Shown here: positions 37,329-46,009 of the stretch, piece after piece
Layout: each line of letters opens with the position of its first letter
Numbering within the stretch: position 1 is the stretch's first letter
From: Litoribrevibacter albus
GTDB lineage: Bacteria > Pseudomonadota > Gammaproteobacteria > Pseudomonadales > Litoribrevibacteraceae
Length of the DNA: 64,000 nucleotides
NCBI RefSeq assembly: GCF_030159995.1
Contig: NZ_BSNM01000015.1
Span: 372,001 to 436,000 of the forward strand
Direction of reading: 5' to 3'
Program-made: the position numbers and the translations under genes
The notes under the pieces: generated by a model
What the model was told of the DNA's origin: nothing
Databases searched by the model: none
What the model saw: only the letters and a program-made list of their open reading frames with translations

Positions 37329-37671
37329 TTGGGTAACTAGCCCGTGTTTTGTGAATATCCTGCGATGTTCAGAGAAAGGCCAGGAATCTTTTCTGCAAAG
37401 GAGGGAGAACTGGCCTTTTTTATTGCTGACAGTACTTTCAGTGTTTTGGTGGCAAGCGAGCCAGGCTAAGCGGTTTAGACGGGTGAACATAAAGAAATTA
37501 CGGCGACATTAAATTGGCAGTCAAACCTGTCACGATCTTTGCATTTAGTAAGGTATTGATTTCAATTGAGTCAATTTTTAGTGGTAGCCCCGCATGTGCG
37601 GTGACTTGAGATCACAAAGAAAAGTCAGTATTCCAGATGCTTTTCCTTGTTCGTTGTAAGAAAGGTGCTCT
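37329..37671. other. Gap between fliG and fliH, ~340 bases
   Basis: It holds the hairpin with T-run at 37375-37421 and a small CCGCA/TGCGG hairpin near 37590. I see no open frame with a ribosome site and no good -24/-12 or -35/-10 element, though fliH probably needs its own promoter here. In most relatives fliG and fliH almost touch. Confidence 0.6.
37375..37421 (+). terminator. Terminator-like hairpin between fliG and fliH
   Basis: AAAGGCCAG (37375-37383) pairs with CTGGCCTTT (37410-37418), nine perfect base pairs, followed by TTT. The 26-base loop is purine/pyrimidine biased (TCTTTTCT against AGGGAGA) and may extend the stem. It lies 46 bases after the fliG stop. Confidence 0.7.
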
Positions 37672-39996
37672 ATGACCAACAAAAACAATATCGGCCGTAT
37701 TCCTGAAACAGGAGCGATGACAGCGTACGAGCGCTGGGAATTGCCGTCTTTGGACGATCGGGATGAAGCGGCCAATGAGATTGAGATAGAGCCGGTTACA
37801 GCGGAAGAAGTTGATCAGATTCGACAAGAAGCGTATCAGGACGGCTTTTCACAAGGTCAGGAGAAAGGCTACCAAGAAGGATTCTCCAAAGGTGAGCAAG
37901 AGGGGCAGGCCCAAGGACTGGCCAAAGGTACGGAAGACGGTCATAAGCAAGGTTTTGAAAAAGGTCAGAAAGAAGGGTTAGCTACGGGTCAGACAGAGAT
38001 TCAAGCGGAGGTCAAAAAACTGGCGGACATTATGTCTCAGTTTGATCAGCCATTAGCTGATATTGGCCCGGATGTGCAGGCGTCATTATTGAATGTTATT
38101 ACCGCTGTTAGCCGTACGGTCATCCATCGTGAATTACAGACCGACTCGTCACAAGTGTCTGACTTATTGAAGCAAGGTTTGAATCAGATGGACTCGATTC
38201 GAGATCAACTCGAAGTGACAGTGAATCCTGCTGATCTGATTCAAATTGAAAACGCCGCAGAAGAGGCGGGAGCTGAATGGAAAATTACCGCTGATGACAG
38301 CATTCTACCTGGCGGCTTAAAGCTCAAGAGTGGCCCTTCATTAGTCGATCTCACGGCTGAACACCGATTTCAGCAGGCTATTTTAAATTTATTGGGCAGA
38401 ACCGATTGGGCTATTGATTTAGCAGCGGATCAAGCGGATGACGTTCAGAAGAATTTATCCTCGTTAGCAGACGGGTATGACGTACCTGATCTTGCTTCGG
38501 ATACGACAAACCAAGACATTGAGCCTGATACTGGATCAGATGAATTGCCTGTATCTGAAGAAATGATTGCTCAAGATGACAATTCAGATCAGGTTAGCTT
38601 AGAAGGTGATGCAGATTCCGAGAATCCTACAGAACCAGAAGCCAGTGTTGAATTAGATAACCGTGCTCAGTTGGAAGAAACGACCCCGGAACAAGCACTT
38701 TCAGAGCAAGCGCTACCAGAACAAGCGCTATCAGAACAAGCGCTATCAGAAGAAACAACCTTGGCAGGCGAAACTGCTGATGAGGCAGGTCTTTCAGACG
38801 CCCAAACGGCTGAGTCTGTGAGTACAGACGCAACTGAGTCCGAGTCTATTGTTTCTGAACCTAATGTTTCCGAACCTAATGTTTCCGAACCAGGTGATTC
38901 AGAACAAGACGTTTTAGAAACGGTGATGGATGATGCACAAGAGGCGCTTTCCGAAGAACCACAAAGTTCGGCTGTTTCAGAAGAGCAAATGCCAGTTGAT
39001 GATTCTGACGATGTAATGCCGGAAGCTGATCAAGAAACGGATGATGTTCCTTCCATGCTTCAAGAGGGGGAGTCGGAAGGCGTTTCTGATCATGCTCAAG
39101 TGATCGATCATGAAGGCGAAGATACCGATGTCTTTGAATTCGATGCATCCTCACATGACGAGAATACAACCGTTTACCCTGAAAACCAGAAAGTTTCAGA
39201 TTTAATGGCTCAAGAAGAAATGTCTTCAATGGCGCAAGAGTCTTTAGCAGACGATGATTCTGCAATCGATCTTCTTGATGCAAACGACCAAGCGAGTTAT
39301 TCAAACGAATCAGCTGTAACGGATTCATTAGCGGCTGACACTATGTCTAGAGATGGATTGTCTACAGATGGATCGTCTACTGGTATAGAGTCTGCTGAGA
39401 TAGAGGCCCCTGAGGTTAAATCAATGATGCAACCACAAACACAAAATACTGGGTTTGCGGCGTTTGGTTGGCAAACGTCACAAGCTCAACAAGCACAGGC
39501 TCATGCCCAAGCGATGAATCAACAGGCTCAACAGGCTCAGATGCAAGCTCAAGCGGCGACAGCACAGGCCCAGCAAGCTCAAATGCAGGCGCATCATGCA
39601 CAAGCTCAGGCTCAACAGGCTCAGGCGCAAGCCCAAGCTCAAGCTCAAGCACAGGCCCAAGCGATGAGTCAGCAAATGCAGCAGGGGCATATGAACTATC
39701 AGCCTCAATACATGCCTCAACAACCTATGATGGGACAGCCAATGCAACCTGGTATGCCGATGCAGCAAGGTTATCCGCAGCAAGGTGGTTATCCTATGCA
39801 GCCTCAAATGGGTCAAATGCAACCTCAACCGATGCAGCCAGGGCAATGGGGAACGTATCAGGGGATGCCTGTTCAGCCAGTGCCATTAGTACCTGCCCAG
39901 CAAGGAAATTTCAGTGCCTTTAGTTATTCCACGCCTGGTCAAGGTGGGAACCAGCCGACGCAAGGCTTTGCTGCTTATCCTTATCCAGTGCTGTAG
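37672..39996 (+). CDS. fliH: Flagellar export regulator FliH with giant disordered C-terminal tail
   Basis: FliH binds the export ATPase FliI and docks it to the export gate and C-ring; it is normally ~220-290 residues. This one has 774. Residues 1-245 are canonical: AYERWELPSL, then Gly-x-x-x-Gly helical repeats (GFSQGQEKGYQEGFSKGEQE, ~60-108), and the C-terminal domain ending in DLTAEHRFQQAILNLLG. Residues ~250-580 are an acidic Ser/Asp/Glu/Ala-rich tail with exact short repeats (EQALSEQALPEQALSEQALS; SEPNVSEPNVSEPG). Residues ~599-673 are almost only Gln, Ala and Met, and the last ~100 are Pro/Gln/Met/Gly-rich. The motif [GN]F[AS]A[FY] recurs three times (39450, 39907, 39964). AAAGGTG precedes the ATG, and fliI follows 19 bases later. 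The frame is unbroken, so the tail is part of the gene. Confidence 0.92.
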   Translation: MTNKNNIGRIPETGAMTAYERWELPSLDDRDEAANEIEIEPVTAEEVDQIRQEAYQDGFSQGQEKGYQEGFSKGEQEGQAQGLAKGTEDGHKQGFEKGQKEGLATGQTEIQAEVKKLADIMSQFDQPLADIGPDVQASLLNVITAVSRTVIHRELQTDSSQVSDLLKQGLNQMDSIRDQLEVTVNPADLIQIENAAEEAGAEWKITADDSILPGGLKLKSGPSLVDLTAEHRFQQAILNLLGRTDWAIDLAADQADDVQKNLSSLADGYDVPDLASDTTNQDIEPDTGSDELPVSEEMIAQDDNSDQVSLEGDADSENPTEPEASVELDNRAQLEETTPEQALSEQALPEQALSEQALSEETTLAGETADEAGLSDAQTAESVSTDATESESIVSEPNVSEPNVSEPGDSEQDVLETVMDDAQEALSEEPQSSAVSEEQMPVDDSDDVMPEADQETDDVPSMLQEGESEGVSDHAQVIDHEGEDTDVFEFDASSHDENTTVYPENQKVSDLMAQEEMSSMAQESLADDDSAIDLLDANDQASYSNESAVTDSLAADTMSRDGLSTDGSSTGIESAEIEAPEVKSMMQPQTQNTGFAAFGWQTSQAQQAQAHAQAMNQQAQQAQMQAQAATAQAQQAQMQAHHAQAQAQQAQAQAQAQAQAQAQAMSQQMQQGHMNYQPQYMPQQPMMGQPMQPGMPMQQGYPQQGGYPMQPQMGQMQPQPMQPGQWGTYQGMPVQPVPLVPAQQGNFSAFSYSTPGQGGNQPTQGFAAYPYPVL

Positions 39997-40015
39997 CCGG
40001 GAAGAGTGACGTTCA

Positions 40016-41437
40016 ATGACTGATTTACTGACTTTTCTTGAGGATGCACAAGGGCGTGTCGCTGAAACCCAAGTCTTAGGTACTGAGGGACGCCTGATTC
40101 GCATGGTAGGAATGACCATCGAAGCTGCCGGATGTACTGCTACCGTTGGGGACCACTGCGTAGTTGTGTCTGGGGGCGGAAAACATGTTGAAGCAGAGGT
40201 CGTTGGTTTTGCAGAAGGTCGGTTGTTTTTGATGCCAACCGAATCAACCGTCGGTTTAAAGCCTGGCGACAAGGTGATTCCATTGCCTGGTCAAAGTAAG
40301 ATTCCTGTCGGTTTTGGCCTATTGGGTCGTGTTTTGAATGGTGTGGGCCAACCTCTGGATGGAAAAGGCGCGCTTGATTCCAGTGATGAAGTACCATTGG
40401 TTGGGGATATTATTAACCCGTTAGCCCGTCGTCCCATTCGCGAGCCATTAGATGTTGGCATTCGTGCGATTAATTCATTACTTACCGTTGGAAAAGGCCA
40501 GCGGATTGGTTTGTTCGCCGGTTCTGGTGTGGGTAAGAGTGTGTTGTTGGGCATGATGACCAAACACACCAAAGCCGACATTACGGTGGTTGGACTCATC
40601 GGGGAGCGGGGACGAGAAGTAAAAGAATTTATCGATGAAATTCTTGGTGAGGAAGGCTTGGCCAGATCGGTCGTCATTGCGTCACCGGCGGATGATTCGC
40701 CGCTCATGCGCTTGAGGGCTGCAATGCTAACTACGGCCATTGCTGAATTTTATCGTGATCAAGGCAAGGATGTTCTTCTGTTGATGGATTCTTTGACTCG
40801 ATACGCCCAAGCTCAGCGTGAAATTGCATTGTCTGTGGGTGAACCTCCGGCAACGAAAGGTTATCCGCCCAGTGTGTTTGCAAAAATCCCTCAGTTGGTT
40901 GAGCGGGCTGGTAACGGAGATGACCAGGGTGGCTCGATTACTGCGTTTTATACCGTATTGACCGAAGGCGACGATCAGCAAGATCCTATTGCTGATGCTT
41001 CTCGTGCGATTCTGGACGGTCACGTTGTGCTGTCACGAAGCCTTGCGGAAGAAGGGCACTATCCGGCCATCGATGTAGAGGCGTCGATCAGTCGTGCGAT
41101 GCCGCAAATTGTAACGGATGATCACTTGAAATCCGCACAAGGATTCAAGCAAATGTACTCCCGTTATCAACAAAACAGAGATCTCATCACCATTGGGGCG
41201 TATGCACCTGGCAGTGATCCTGAAACGGATCTTGCGATCAAACTGCATCCCGCTATGAAAGCCTTCCTTCAACAGAGTATGAAAGAAGCGCATCCATTGG
41301 AAACCAGTATTCAAGGGCTGGGCCAGTTCAGAGCGGTAGCTGCGGCACAAGGTAATATGAATCAACAGGCCACGGGTGGGCCAACCTTGCAGGGCGACGC
41401 AGCTGCTTCAGTGCAGGCGCCACAAGTCGCTCGATAA
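40016..41437 (+). CDS. fliI: Flagellum-specific export ATPase FliI
   Basis: An F1-beta-like hexameric ATPase of 473 residues that energises flagellar type III export. It has Walker [32 protein letters not shown], Walker [19 protein letters not shown] and [20 protein letters not shown]. The C-terminus has a short Gln/Gly/Ala-rich extension (~25 residues) beyond the family core. It is partnered by FliH just upstream and FliJ 12 bases downstream. Confidence 0.97.
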   Translation: MTDLLTFLEDAQGRVAETQVLGTEGRLIRMVGMTIEAAGCTATVGDHCVVVSGGGKHVEAEVVGFAEGRLFLMPTESTVGLKPGDKVIPLPGQSKIPVGFGLLGRVLNGVGQPLDGKGALDSSDEVPLVGDIINPLARRPIREPLDVGIRAINSLLTVGKGQRIGLFAGSGVGKSVLLGMMTKHTKADITVVGLIGERGREVKEFIDEILGEEGLARSVVIASPADDSPLMRLRAAMLTTAIAEFYRDQGKDVLLLMDSLTRYAQAQREIALSVGEPPATKGYPPSVFAKIPQLVERAGNGDDQGGSITAFYTVLTEGDDQQDPIADASRAILDGHVVLSRSLAEEGHYPAIDVEASISRAMPQIVTDDHLKSAQGFKQMYSRYQQNRDLITIGAYAPGSDPETDLAIKLHPAMKAFLQQSMKEAHPLETSIQGLGQFRAVAAAQGNMNQQATGGPTLQGDAAASVQAPQVAR

Positions 41438-41449
41438 CAGGAATAGATA

Positions 41450-41902
41450 ATGAGTAAAGCTGATCGCTTGCAATTGGTTCTGGATCTTGAAAAAAAGAAA
41501 AAGGATCAGGCTGCCAAAATGTTGGCAGAAGCGATCAGTAATCTTCAGAAAGCTCAGGACTCTTTATCTCAACTGACAGAATACCGAACGGACTATTTAA
41601 ACCAGGCTCAGGAAATTGGTAAGCAAGGTGTCAGTGCAATCGACTTTCGTAACCGTCAGCGTCTGGCGGATCGTATCATGGGCGCAATGGAAGGGCAGGC
41701 CCAGTCTATAAATTTGTATGAACGCCAGCTGGAACAAGTTCGCAAACATTACGAGAAGGTTTATGCCCGAGTGCGCTCGATTGAATTATTGATTGAAAAA
41801 TCAATAATGGAGGAGGAGCGCAAAGAAAATGTTCGCGAACAAAAAATGCTGGACGACTTTTCTCAAGCTCAAGCCTTCAGACGAAGAACTGAGATAAATT
41901 AA
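41450..41902 (+). CDS. fliJ: Flagellar export chaperone FliJ
   Basis: A coiled-coil central-stalk protein of the export ATPase, 150 residues, and almost entirely helical. Family features are DRLQLVLDLEKKKKDQAAKM at the N-terminus, then two long heptad-rich helices with YERQLEQVRKHYEKVYARV. The stop codon is immediately followed by a sigma-28 promoter, marking the end of this structural block. Confidence 0.92.
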   Translation: MSKADRLQLVLDLEKKKKDQAAKMLAEAISNLQKAQDSLSQLTEYRTDYLNQAQEIGKQGVSAIDFRNRQRLADRIMGAMEGQAQSINLYERQLEQVRKHYEKVYARVRSIELLIEKSIMEEERKENVREQKMLDDFSQAQAFRRRTEIN

Positions 41903-41929
41903 TAAAGATATCTTTTCCCCCGCCGATAG
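41903..41929 (+). promoter_or_regulatory. Sigma-28 (FliA) promoter of the chemotaxis block
   Basis: TAAAGATA-N11-GCCGATAG is close to the enterobacterial FliA consensus TAAAGTTT-N11-GCCGATAA, with exact spacing. It begins one base after the fliJ stop codon and lies ~125 bases before the STAS gene. It would place the che block in the last class of flagellar genes. Confidence 0.8.
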
Positions 41930-42053
41930 CCAGTTCAGATATGGCTCACTTTGAAAAACAGCTTCTGTTGCTATGTCTACCTAGAAAATCAAGGATTTGT
42001 GACTAGACTAAGTTAGGTTGCATTGAGGAATAACTGCCTGAGGAGCCACCAAC

Positions 42054-42335
42054 GTGCCCGATCTTTTTCAGATTGATGCTGGAGAAAAGCTACACATTTC
42101 AGTTGTGGAACGTTTACATGAACAACTGGAATTGGCTTTAAGTAATCATCAGTCCGTTGAATTGGACGTCTCTAAGGTTGCACAGACCGACACTGCCAGT
42201 TTGCAGCTGTTATATGCATTTAAGGTAGCATCGGAAAAAGCAGGTTTGAGACTTGTGTTGTTGAATCCTACGGAGTCCGTATCTTCAAGTGTAAAGTTAC
42301 TAGGGTTGAATTCATTGTTGGGAAGTACTGATTGA
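42054..42335 (+). CDS. STAS-domain protein of the chemotaxis cluster
   Basis: The protein has 93 residues, a single STAS (anti-sigma-antagonist-like) domain, with a GTG start preceded by TGAGGAG. The core SVELDVSKVAQTDTASLQLL places Thr/Ser at the position that is phosphorylated in SpoIIAA-type proteins. It is the first gene after the sigma-28 promoter and precedes cheY. Its partner is unknown; a kinase/phosphatase of the HsbR type is encoded 10 kb downstream. It may tune the chemotaxis array or serve a partner-switching system. Confidence 0.8.
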   Translation: MPDLFQIDAGEKLHISVVERLHEQLELALSNHQSVELDVSKVAQTDTASLQLLYAFKVASEKAGLRLVLLNPTESVSSSVKLLGLNSLLGSTD

Positions 42336-42415
42336 ATAACTTTAAAGGAATCAGGTTGTTCAAAAAGATGTTTAGGCAAGACTTTGATCACTAGGTAAGT
42401 GATTTATTGATATTA

Positions 42416-42432
42416 CGTGTGGTGTCCACACG
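42416..42432 (+). other. Stem-loop just before the cheY ribosome site
   Basis: CGTGTGG (42416-42422) and CCACACG (42426-42432) form a perfect 7-bp stem with a TGT loop, ending a few bases before the AAAGGAG of cheY. No T-run follows. It may affect cheY translation or the relative amounts of STAS protein and CheY. Confidence 0.45.
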
Positions 42433-42452
42433 ATATGAAAGGAGCTGAATAA

Positions 42453-42815
42453 ATGCCGAAAATTTTAGCTGTAGATGATTCTGCCTCAATGAGACAAATG
42501 GTGACCTTTACTTTAAAAGGTGCCGGCTTTGAGGTTGAAGAAGCGGCGGATGGGCAACAAGCGTTAGCTAAGGCTAAGCAGGGTAGTTTTGACCTGGTTT
42601 TGTCTGACGTAAATATGCCTGTTATGGACGGTATTCAATTAGTTAAGGAATTGAGAACCTTATCTGAATATAAATTTACCCCAATTTTGATGCTTACCAC
42701 TGAGTCGGCAGGCGACAAAAAAATGGAAGGTAAACAAGCCGGTGCCACCGGTTGGATCGTAAAACCTTTTAACCCCGATCAGCTGCTTAATACCATTAAG
42801 AAAGTATTGGGGTAA
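42453..42815 (+). CDS. cheY: Chemotaxis response regulator CheY
   Basis: A single receiver domain of 120 residues. Acidic pocket residues are in LAVDDSASMRQMV, the phosphorylation site is Asp52 (LVLSDVNMPVMDG), Thr is in LMLTTES, and Lys is in WIVKPFNPDQLL. Phospho-CheY would bind the FliM N-terminus encoded downstream. The sequence type (SASMRQMV, KFTPILMLTTES) fits the CheY of Che2-like clusters. AAAGGAG precedes the ATG. Confidence 0.93.
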   Translation: MPKILAVDDSASMRQMVTFTLKGAGFEVEEAADGQQALAKAKQGSFDLVLSDVNMPVMDGIQLVKELRTLSEYKFTPILMLTTESAGDKKMEGKQAGATGWIVKPFNPDQLLNTIKKVLG

Positions 42816-42844
42816 ACGGACTTTCCTGTTGAAAGGGAGGAAGA

Positions 42845-45091
42845 ATGAGTATAGATCTCAGTCAGTTTCACCAGGTCTTCTTTGAAGAAAGCTTTGAAGG
42901 TCTGGATTCTATGGAAGAGGGGCTGTTAGATCTTAACCCCGATGACTTCGATGTAGAAACCATCAATACTATTTTTCGGGCAGCTCATTCTATTAAGGGG
43001 GGCGCAGGTACATTCGGTTTTCAGGTGGTTGCTGAATTTACCCATGTGGTTGAAACCCTTCTTGATGAAATTCGTGCTGGTTCTCGTACGCTTGAAGCGC
43101 CTCATATTGATCTTCTTCTGAGATCAGTGGATTGTCTACGAGAAATCATGAACTCCCTTCAGGATGGCGAAGAGCCTGATATGTCTTTGGCTGACGAATT
43201 GAAAGTCAGTTTTGAAGCTGTATTGGCAGGAGAGACTCCTGCTGAGGCGGAAATACCGGAGGAGCCACCTGCGTTATCTCCTGACCAGCCTTCTAACGGT
43301 TATTGGGCCATATACTTCAAGCCTGATGCCGATGTCTTACGAACGGGCAATGAACCAGTTCGAATGTTTCGTGAGCTTGAGAGCTTGGGTGCATTCAAGG
43401 CTGAAGCGGTTGTCTGTGATATACCTGAGCTTGGCCAATTAGATCCTGAGTCTTGTTATTTGGCATGGAATCTCACTGTAGAAGGGGGAAGTCGTGCTGA
43501 AGTGGATGAAGTATTTGAGTGGGTCATCGATGAGTCGGAATTATCCATACGTTGGGTCGATGGTACGTCTGAAACGTCAGTCACTTCTACTGACACCGCC
43601 TCTGATTCTGTCGTTCAATCTGCTGATGGAGTGGTGACTGAAGATACTGAAACTTCAGCCGGTGATAATACTCCTTACGAAATTGTTCCTGAAGCTCCTG
43701 TTCTTGGTGCTCCTGTTCTTGATGCAGCGGTCGCAGAAGAGTCCATTGGTAATGATGATGTGGCTAATGCTGCATCACCAGAGGCTGGCGCGGCGACACC
43801 TGAACCACAGAAAGCCGTCGTATCCGCAGAAGAAAACTCTAGCGGTGATGCGAAACCGGCTAAAAAATCCACCGCTAAGTCCTCTGAAACCACTTCTATT
43901 CGGGTGGGGATCGATAAGATTGATAGCTTGATCAATATGGTCGGGGAATTAGTCATCACCCAATCAATGCTGGGTCAGCTCGGTTCAAGTTTTGACATGG
44001 ACAAGCTGGTTCGTCTGCAAGAAGGGCTGGCTCAGCTCGAACATAATACGCGTGAGCTTCAGGAAAGTGTCATGCGAATTCGTATGTTACCGATCAGTTT
44101 TTGTTTCAGTCGTTTCCCTCGCTTGGTACGTGATTTAAGTAAGCAAATGAATAAGAAAATTGATCTTGTTCTGTTAGGGGAAAATACCGAGCTTGATAAA
44201 ACCGTGATGGAGAAGATTGGTGATCCGATGGTTCACCTGATTCGAAATTCTTTGGATCACGGAATCGAAATGCCAGAAGAGCGTACTGCCGCAGGTAAAC
44301 CTGAAACTGGCACGATTACCCTCAATGCCTTTCATCAGGGCGGAAATATTGTCATCCAAATTATTGACGATGGTAAGGGATTAGATCGAGATCGAATTCT
44401 AAGCAAAGCCGTTGAACGAGGGTTAATTTCCGAATCGGATCGTCTCAGTGACGATCAAATCAATGAGCTTATTTTCCACCCAGGATTTTCCACGGCAGAC
44501 AAGATTTCTGACATCAGTGGTCGGGGTGTGGGAATGGATGTGGTTCGACGGAATATTCAGGAACTTAATGGCTCTGTGGAAGTGGAGTCTACTCCGGGTG
44601 AAGGCTCTACCTTTACGATTCGCTTACCACTGACTCTGGCTATTCTGGATGGTCAGCTGGTTCGGGTTGGTAAAGAGGTGTTCATTCTGCCGTTGGTTTC
44701 AATCATTGAATCCCTTCAGGTCGACCTCGGTATGATCAACAACGTGGGCGGTCAAAGTGAAGTGCTGAGACTGAGAGACGAATATGTCCCCATCGTTAAG
44801 TTACATGAATTACTGAATGTCGAGCCGGATAATTACGAATTAGAAAATGGTTTGCTGGTGGTAGTAGAAGCAGATAACTCCAAAGTTGGGCTGTTTGTTG
44901 ATGATCTACTGGCTCAGCAACAAGTGGTAATCAAAAGTCTGGAACAAAATTACCAACGAGTGGAAGGCATCTCCGGCGCAACTATTTTAGGGGACGGTAA
45001 GGTTGCGTTAATTGTTGATATTTCAGGCGTTTTAAAAATGGCAAGTCAGAATAATGGCCGTTTGAAAAATAAAGATCATCAAGCGGCTTGA
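42845..45091 (+). CDS. cheA: Chemotaxis histidine kinase CheA
   Basis: The protein has 748 residues. The P1 Hpt domain has His48 (FRAAHSIKGGAGTFGF). A region at ~150-235 (NGYWAIYFKPDADVLRTGN) resembles a P2-like or ferredoxin-fold module. A long acidic/Ala-rich linker follows (~240-345). The P3 dimerisation domain (SIRVGIDKIDSLINMVGELV), P4 kinase (HLIRNSLDHGIEMPEER, DDGKGLDRDRI, FSTADKISDISGRGVGMDVV) and P5 CheW-like domain are complete. It phosphorylates CheY and CheB. It is followed by cheW 15 bases downstream. Confidence 0.96.
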   Translation: MSIDLSQFHQVFFEESFEGLDSMEEGLLDLNPDDFDVETINTIFRAAHSIKGGAGTFGFQVVAEFTHVVETLLDEIRAGSRTLEAPHIDLLLRSVDCLREIMNSLQDGEEPDMSLADELKVSFEAVLAGETPAEAEIPEEPPALSPDQPSNGYWAIYFKPDADVLRTGNEPVRMFRELESLGAFKAEAVVCDIPELGQLDPESCYLAWNLTVEGGSRAEVDEVFEWVIDESELSIRWVDGTSETSVTSTDTASDSVVQSADGVVTEDTETSAGDNTPYEIVPEAPVLGAPVLDAAVAEESIGNDDVANAASPEAGAATPEPQKAVVSAEENSSGDAKPAKKSTAKSSETTSIRVGIDKIDSLINMVGELVITQSMLGQLGSSFDMDKLVRLQEGLAQLEHNTRELQESVMRIRMLPISFCFSRFPRLVRDLSKQMNKKIDLVLLGENTELDKTVMEKIGDPMVHLIRNSLDHGIEMPEERTAAGKPETGTITLNAFHQGGNIVIQIIDDGKGLDRDRILSKAVERGLISESDRLSDDQINELIFHPGFSTADKISDISGRGVGMDVVRRNIQELNGSVEVESTPGEGSTFTIRLPLTLAILDGQLVRVGKEVFILPLVSIIESLQVDLGMINNVGGQSEVLRLRDEYVPIVKLHELLNVEPDNYELENGLLVVVEADNSKVGLFVDDLLAQQQVVIKSLEQNYQRVEGISGATILGDGKVALIVDISGVLKMASQNNGRLKNKDHQAA

Positions 45092-45106
45092 TAGGGAAGG
45101 AAAACG

Positions 45107-45664
45107 ATGAGTGATCAAGCGTTAAGTAATGTAGCGAGTGCTCCGTCAAATGAAGATGTGGAAACTGCGTTGGGAGCAAATGATGCTGCTACGGATCAGT
45201 ATCTGACTTTCATTATGGCAAATGAGGAATACGGCGTAGATATTCTGAGTGTTCAGGAAATCCGGGGTTGGGAGGCGGCCACGCCTATCCCAAACAGTCC
45301 GGACTTTGTGAAAGGCGTGATCAATCTCAGGGGAACCATTGTTCCGATCATTGATCTGCGGCTCAGGTTTGGTCTGAATCAGGCTGACTATGGTCCTATG
45401 ACTGTAGTGATTGTACTTAAAGTCGCTAACGACAAGGGAAATAAAGTAATTGGTATTGTGGTTGATGCTGTTTCGGATGTGTATTCACTGAGCTCTGAAG
45501 ATATGCGGCAGCCACCAGAGATGGGAGATCAGGTGAACACCTCTTTCATCAAAGGACTGGTGGATGTTCAAGGCAAAATGGTCATTCTTCTGAATATCGA
45601 TGTTTTGCTTAATCTAAAAGAATTGCCTGATGTGGATACACTGAAAAAAATCGTCACTGACTAA
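45107..45664 (+). CDS. cheW: Chemotaxis adaptor CheW
   Basis: It couples receptors to CheA. The protein has 185 residues. A ~35-residue N-terminal extension precedes the SH3-like double barrel (YLTFIMANEEYGVDILSVQE, NSPDFVKGVINLRGTIVPII, VVDAVSDVYSLSSEDMRQPP). The conserved receptor-contact segment GVINLRG is intact. It is followed by a 345-base gap before the receptor gene. Confidence 0.95.
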   Translation: MSDQALSNVASAPSNEDVETALGANDAATDQYLTFIMANEEYGVDILSVQEIRGWEAATPIPNSPDFVKGVINLRGTIVPIIDLRLRFGLNQADYGPMTVVIVLKVANDKGNKVIGIVVDAVSDVYSLSSEDMRQPPEMGDQVNTSFIKGLVDVQGKMVILLNIDVLLNLKELPDVDTLKKIVTD

Positions 45665-45684
45665 TTCTAATAACGACAAAACAC

Positions 45685-45711
45685 TAATGAAAATAAAGCT
45701 TTGGCCGATGA
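45685..45711 (+). promoter_or_regulatory. Possible sigma-28 promoter of the receptor gene
   Basis: GCCGATGA (45704-45711) matches seven of eight -10 consensus bases. At N11 upstream the -35 is only TAATGAAA, about half matching. The leader would be ~290 bases. A second independent promoter for the soluble receptor is plausible but unproven. Confidence 0.35.
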
Positions 45712-45864
45712 CTTCTTAAACGAACTCAATTTTCGTTTTGGGGTAATGGGATACTCAACGTCTATCATCTTGATGATCCCAAATGCTGTGCTCAAAAAGA
45801 TAATACTCTCTTAGAAAGAGATGTCATGGAGTTCACTGGAAGATCAGCTGGATAGGGGATCAAG

Positions 45865-45999
45865 ATGGAAATGACTACCACTCAACACAAAGAGCCGGCT
45901 TATAACCGGTTATTTCTACCTCGACTGCGATTGAATAGCGCTAAGATTTATCGTGGTTTTAATACTCGCACTCCAGTTACCTCCACGTCAGCTTCTTAA
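45865..45999 (+). CDS. Possible 44-residue peptide upstream of the receptor gene
   Basis: An ATG frame begins [17 protein letters not shown] and ends [16 protein letters not shown] lies ~8 bases before it. The stop TAA overlaps the TAAGGAG ribosome site of the receptor gene, an arrangement compatible with translational coupling. The peptide is basic and Thr/Ser-rich, without a recognised family. It may be a leader peptide or chance. Confidence 0.25.
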   Translation: MEMTTTQHKEPAYNRLFLPRLRLNSAKIYRGFNTRTPVTSTSAS

Positions 46000-46009
46000 G
46001 GAGAAGATA

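Larger units (their letters stand above)
45665..46009. other. Gap between cheW and the receptor gene, ~345 bases
   Basis: It contains a weak sigma-28-like element at 45685-45711 and a possible 44-codon open frame at 45865-45999, both listed separately. No terminator hairpin with a T-run is visible. Confidence 0.55.

Noticed and set aside
39480-39690. CAAGCTCAACAAGCACAGGC-type DNA repeats as a CRISPR-like or satellite array
   Set aside because: They are in-frame Gln-Ala codon repeats within fliH with irregular spacing and no spacers.
37675-39996. Fusion of FliH with a separate downstream gene by frameshift or assembly error
   Set aside because: The frame is continuous, codon use is similar throughout, no ribosome site or start context is seen at the junction, and fliI follows at normal spacing. 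A natural tail is the simpler reading.
45700-45712. TAAAG close to GCCGAT as a compact sigma-28 promoter
   Set aside because: The TAAAG at 45693 is only a few bases from GCCGAT; the proper -35 position reads TAATGAAA, so only a low-confidence promoter was listed.
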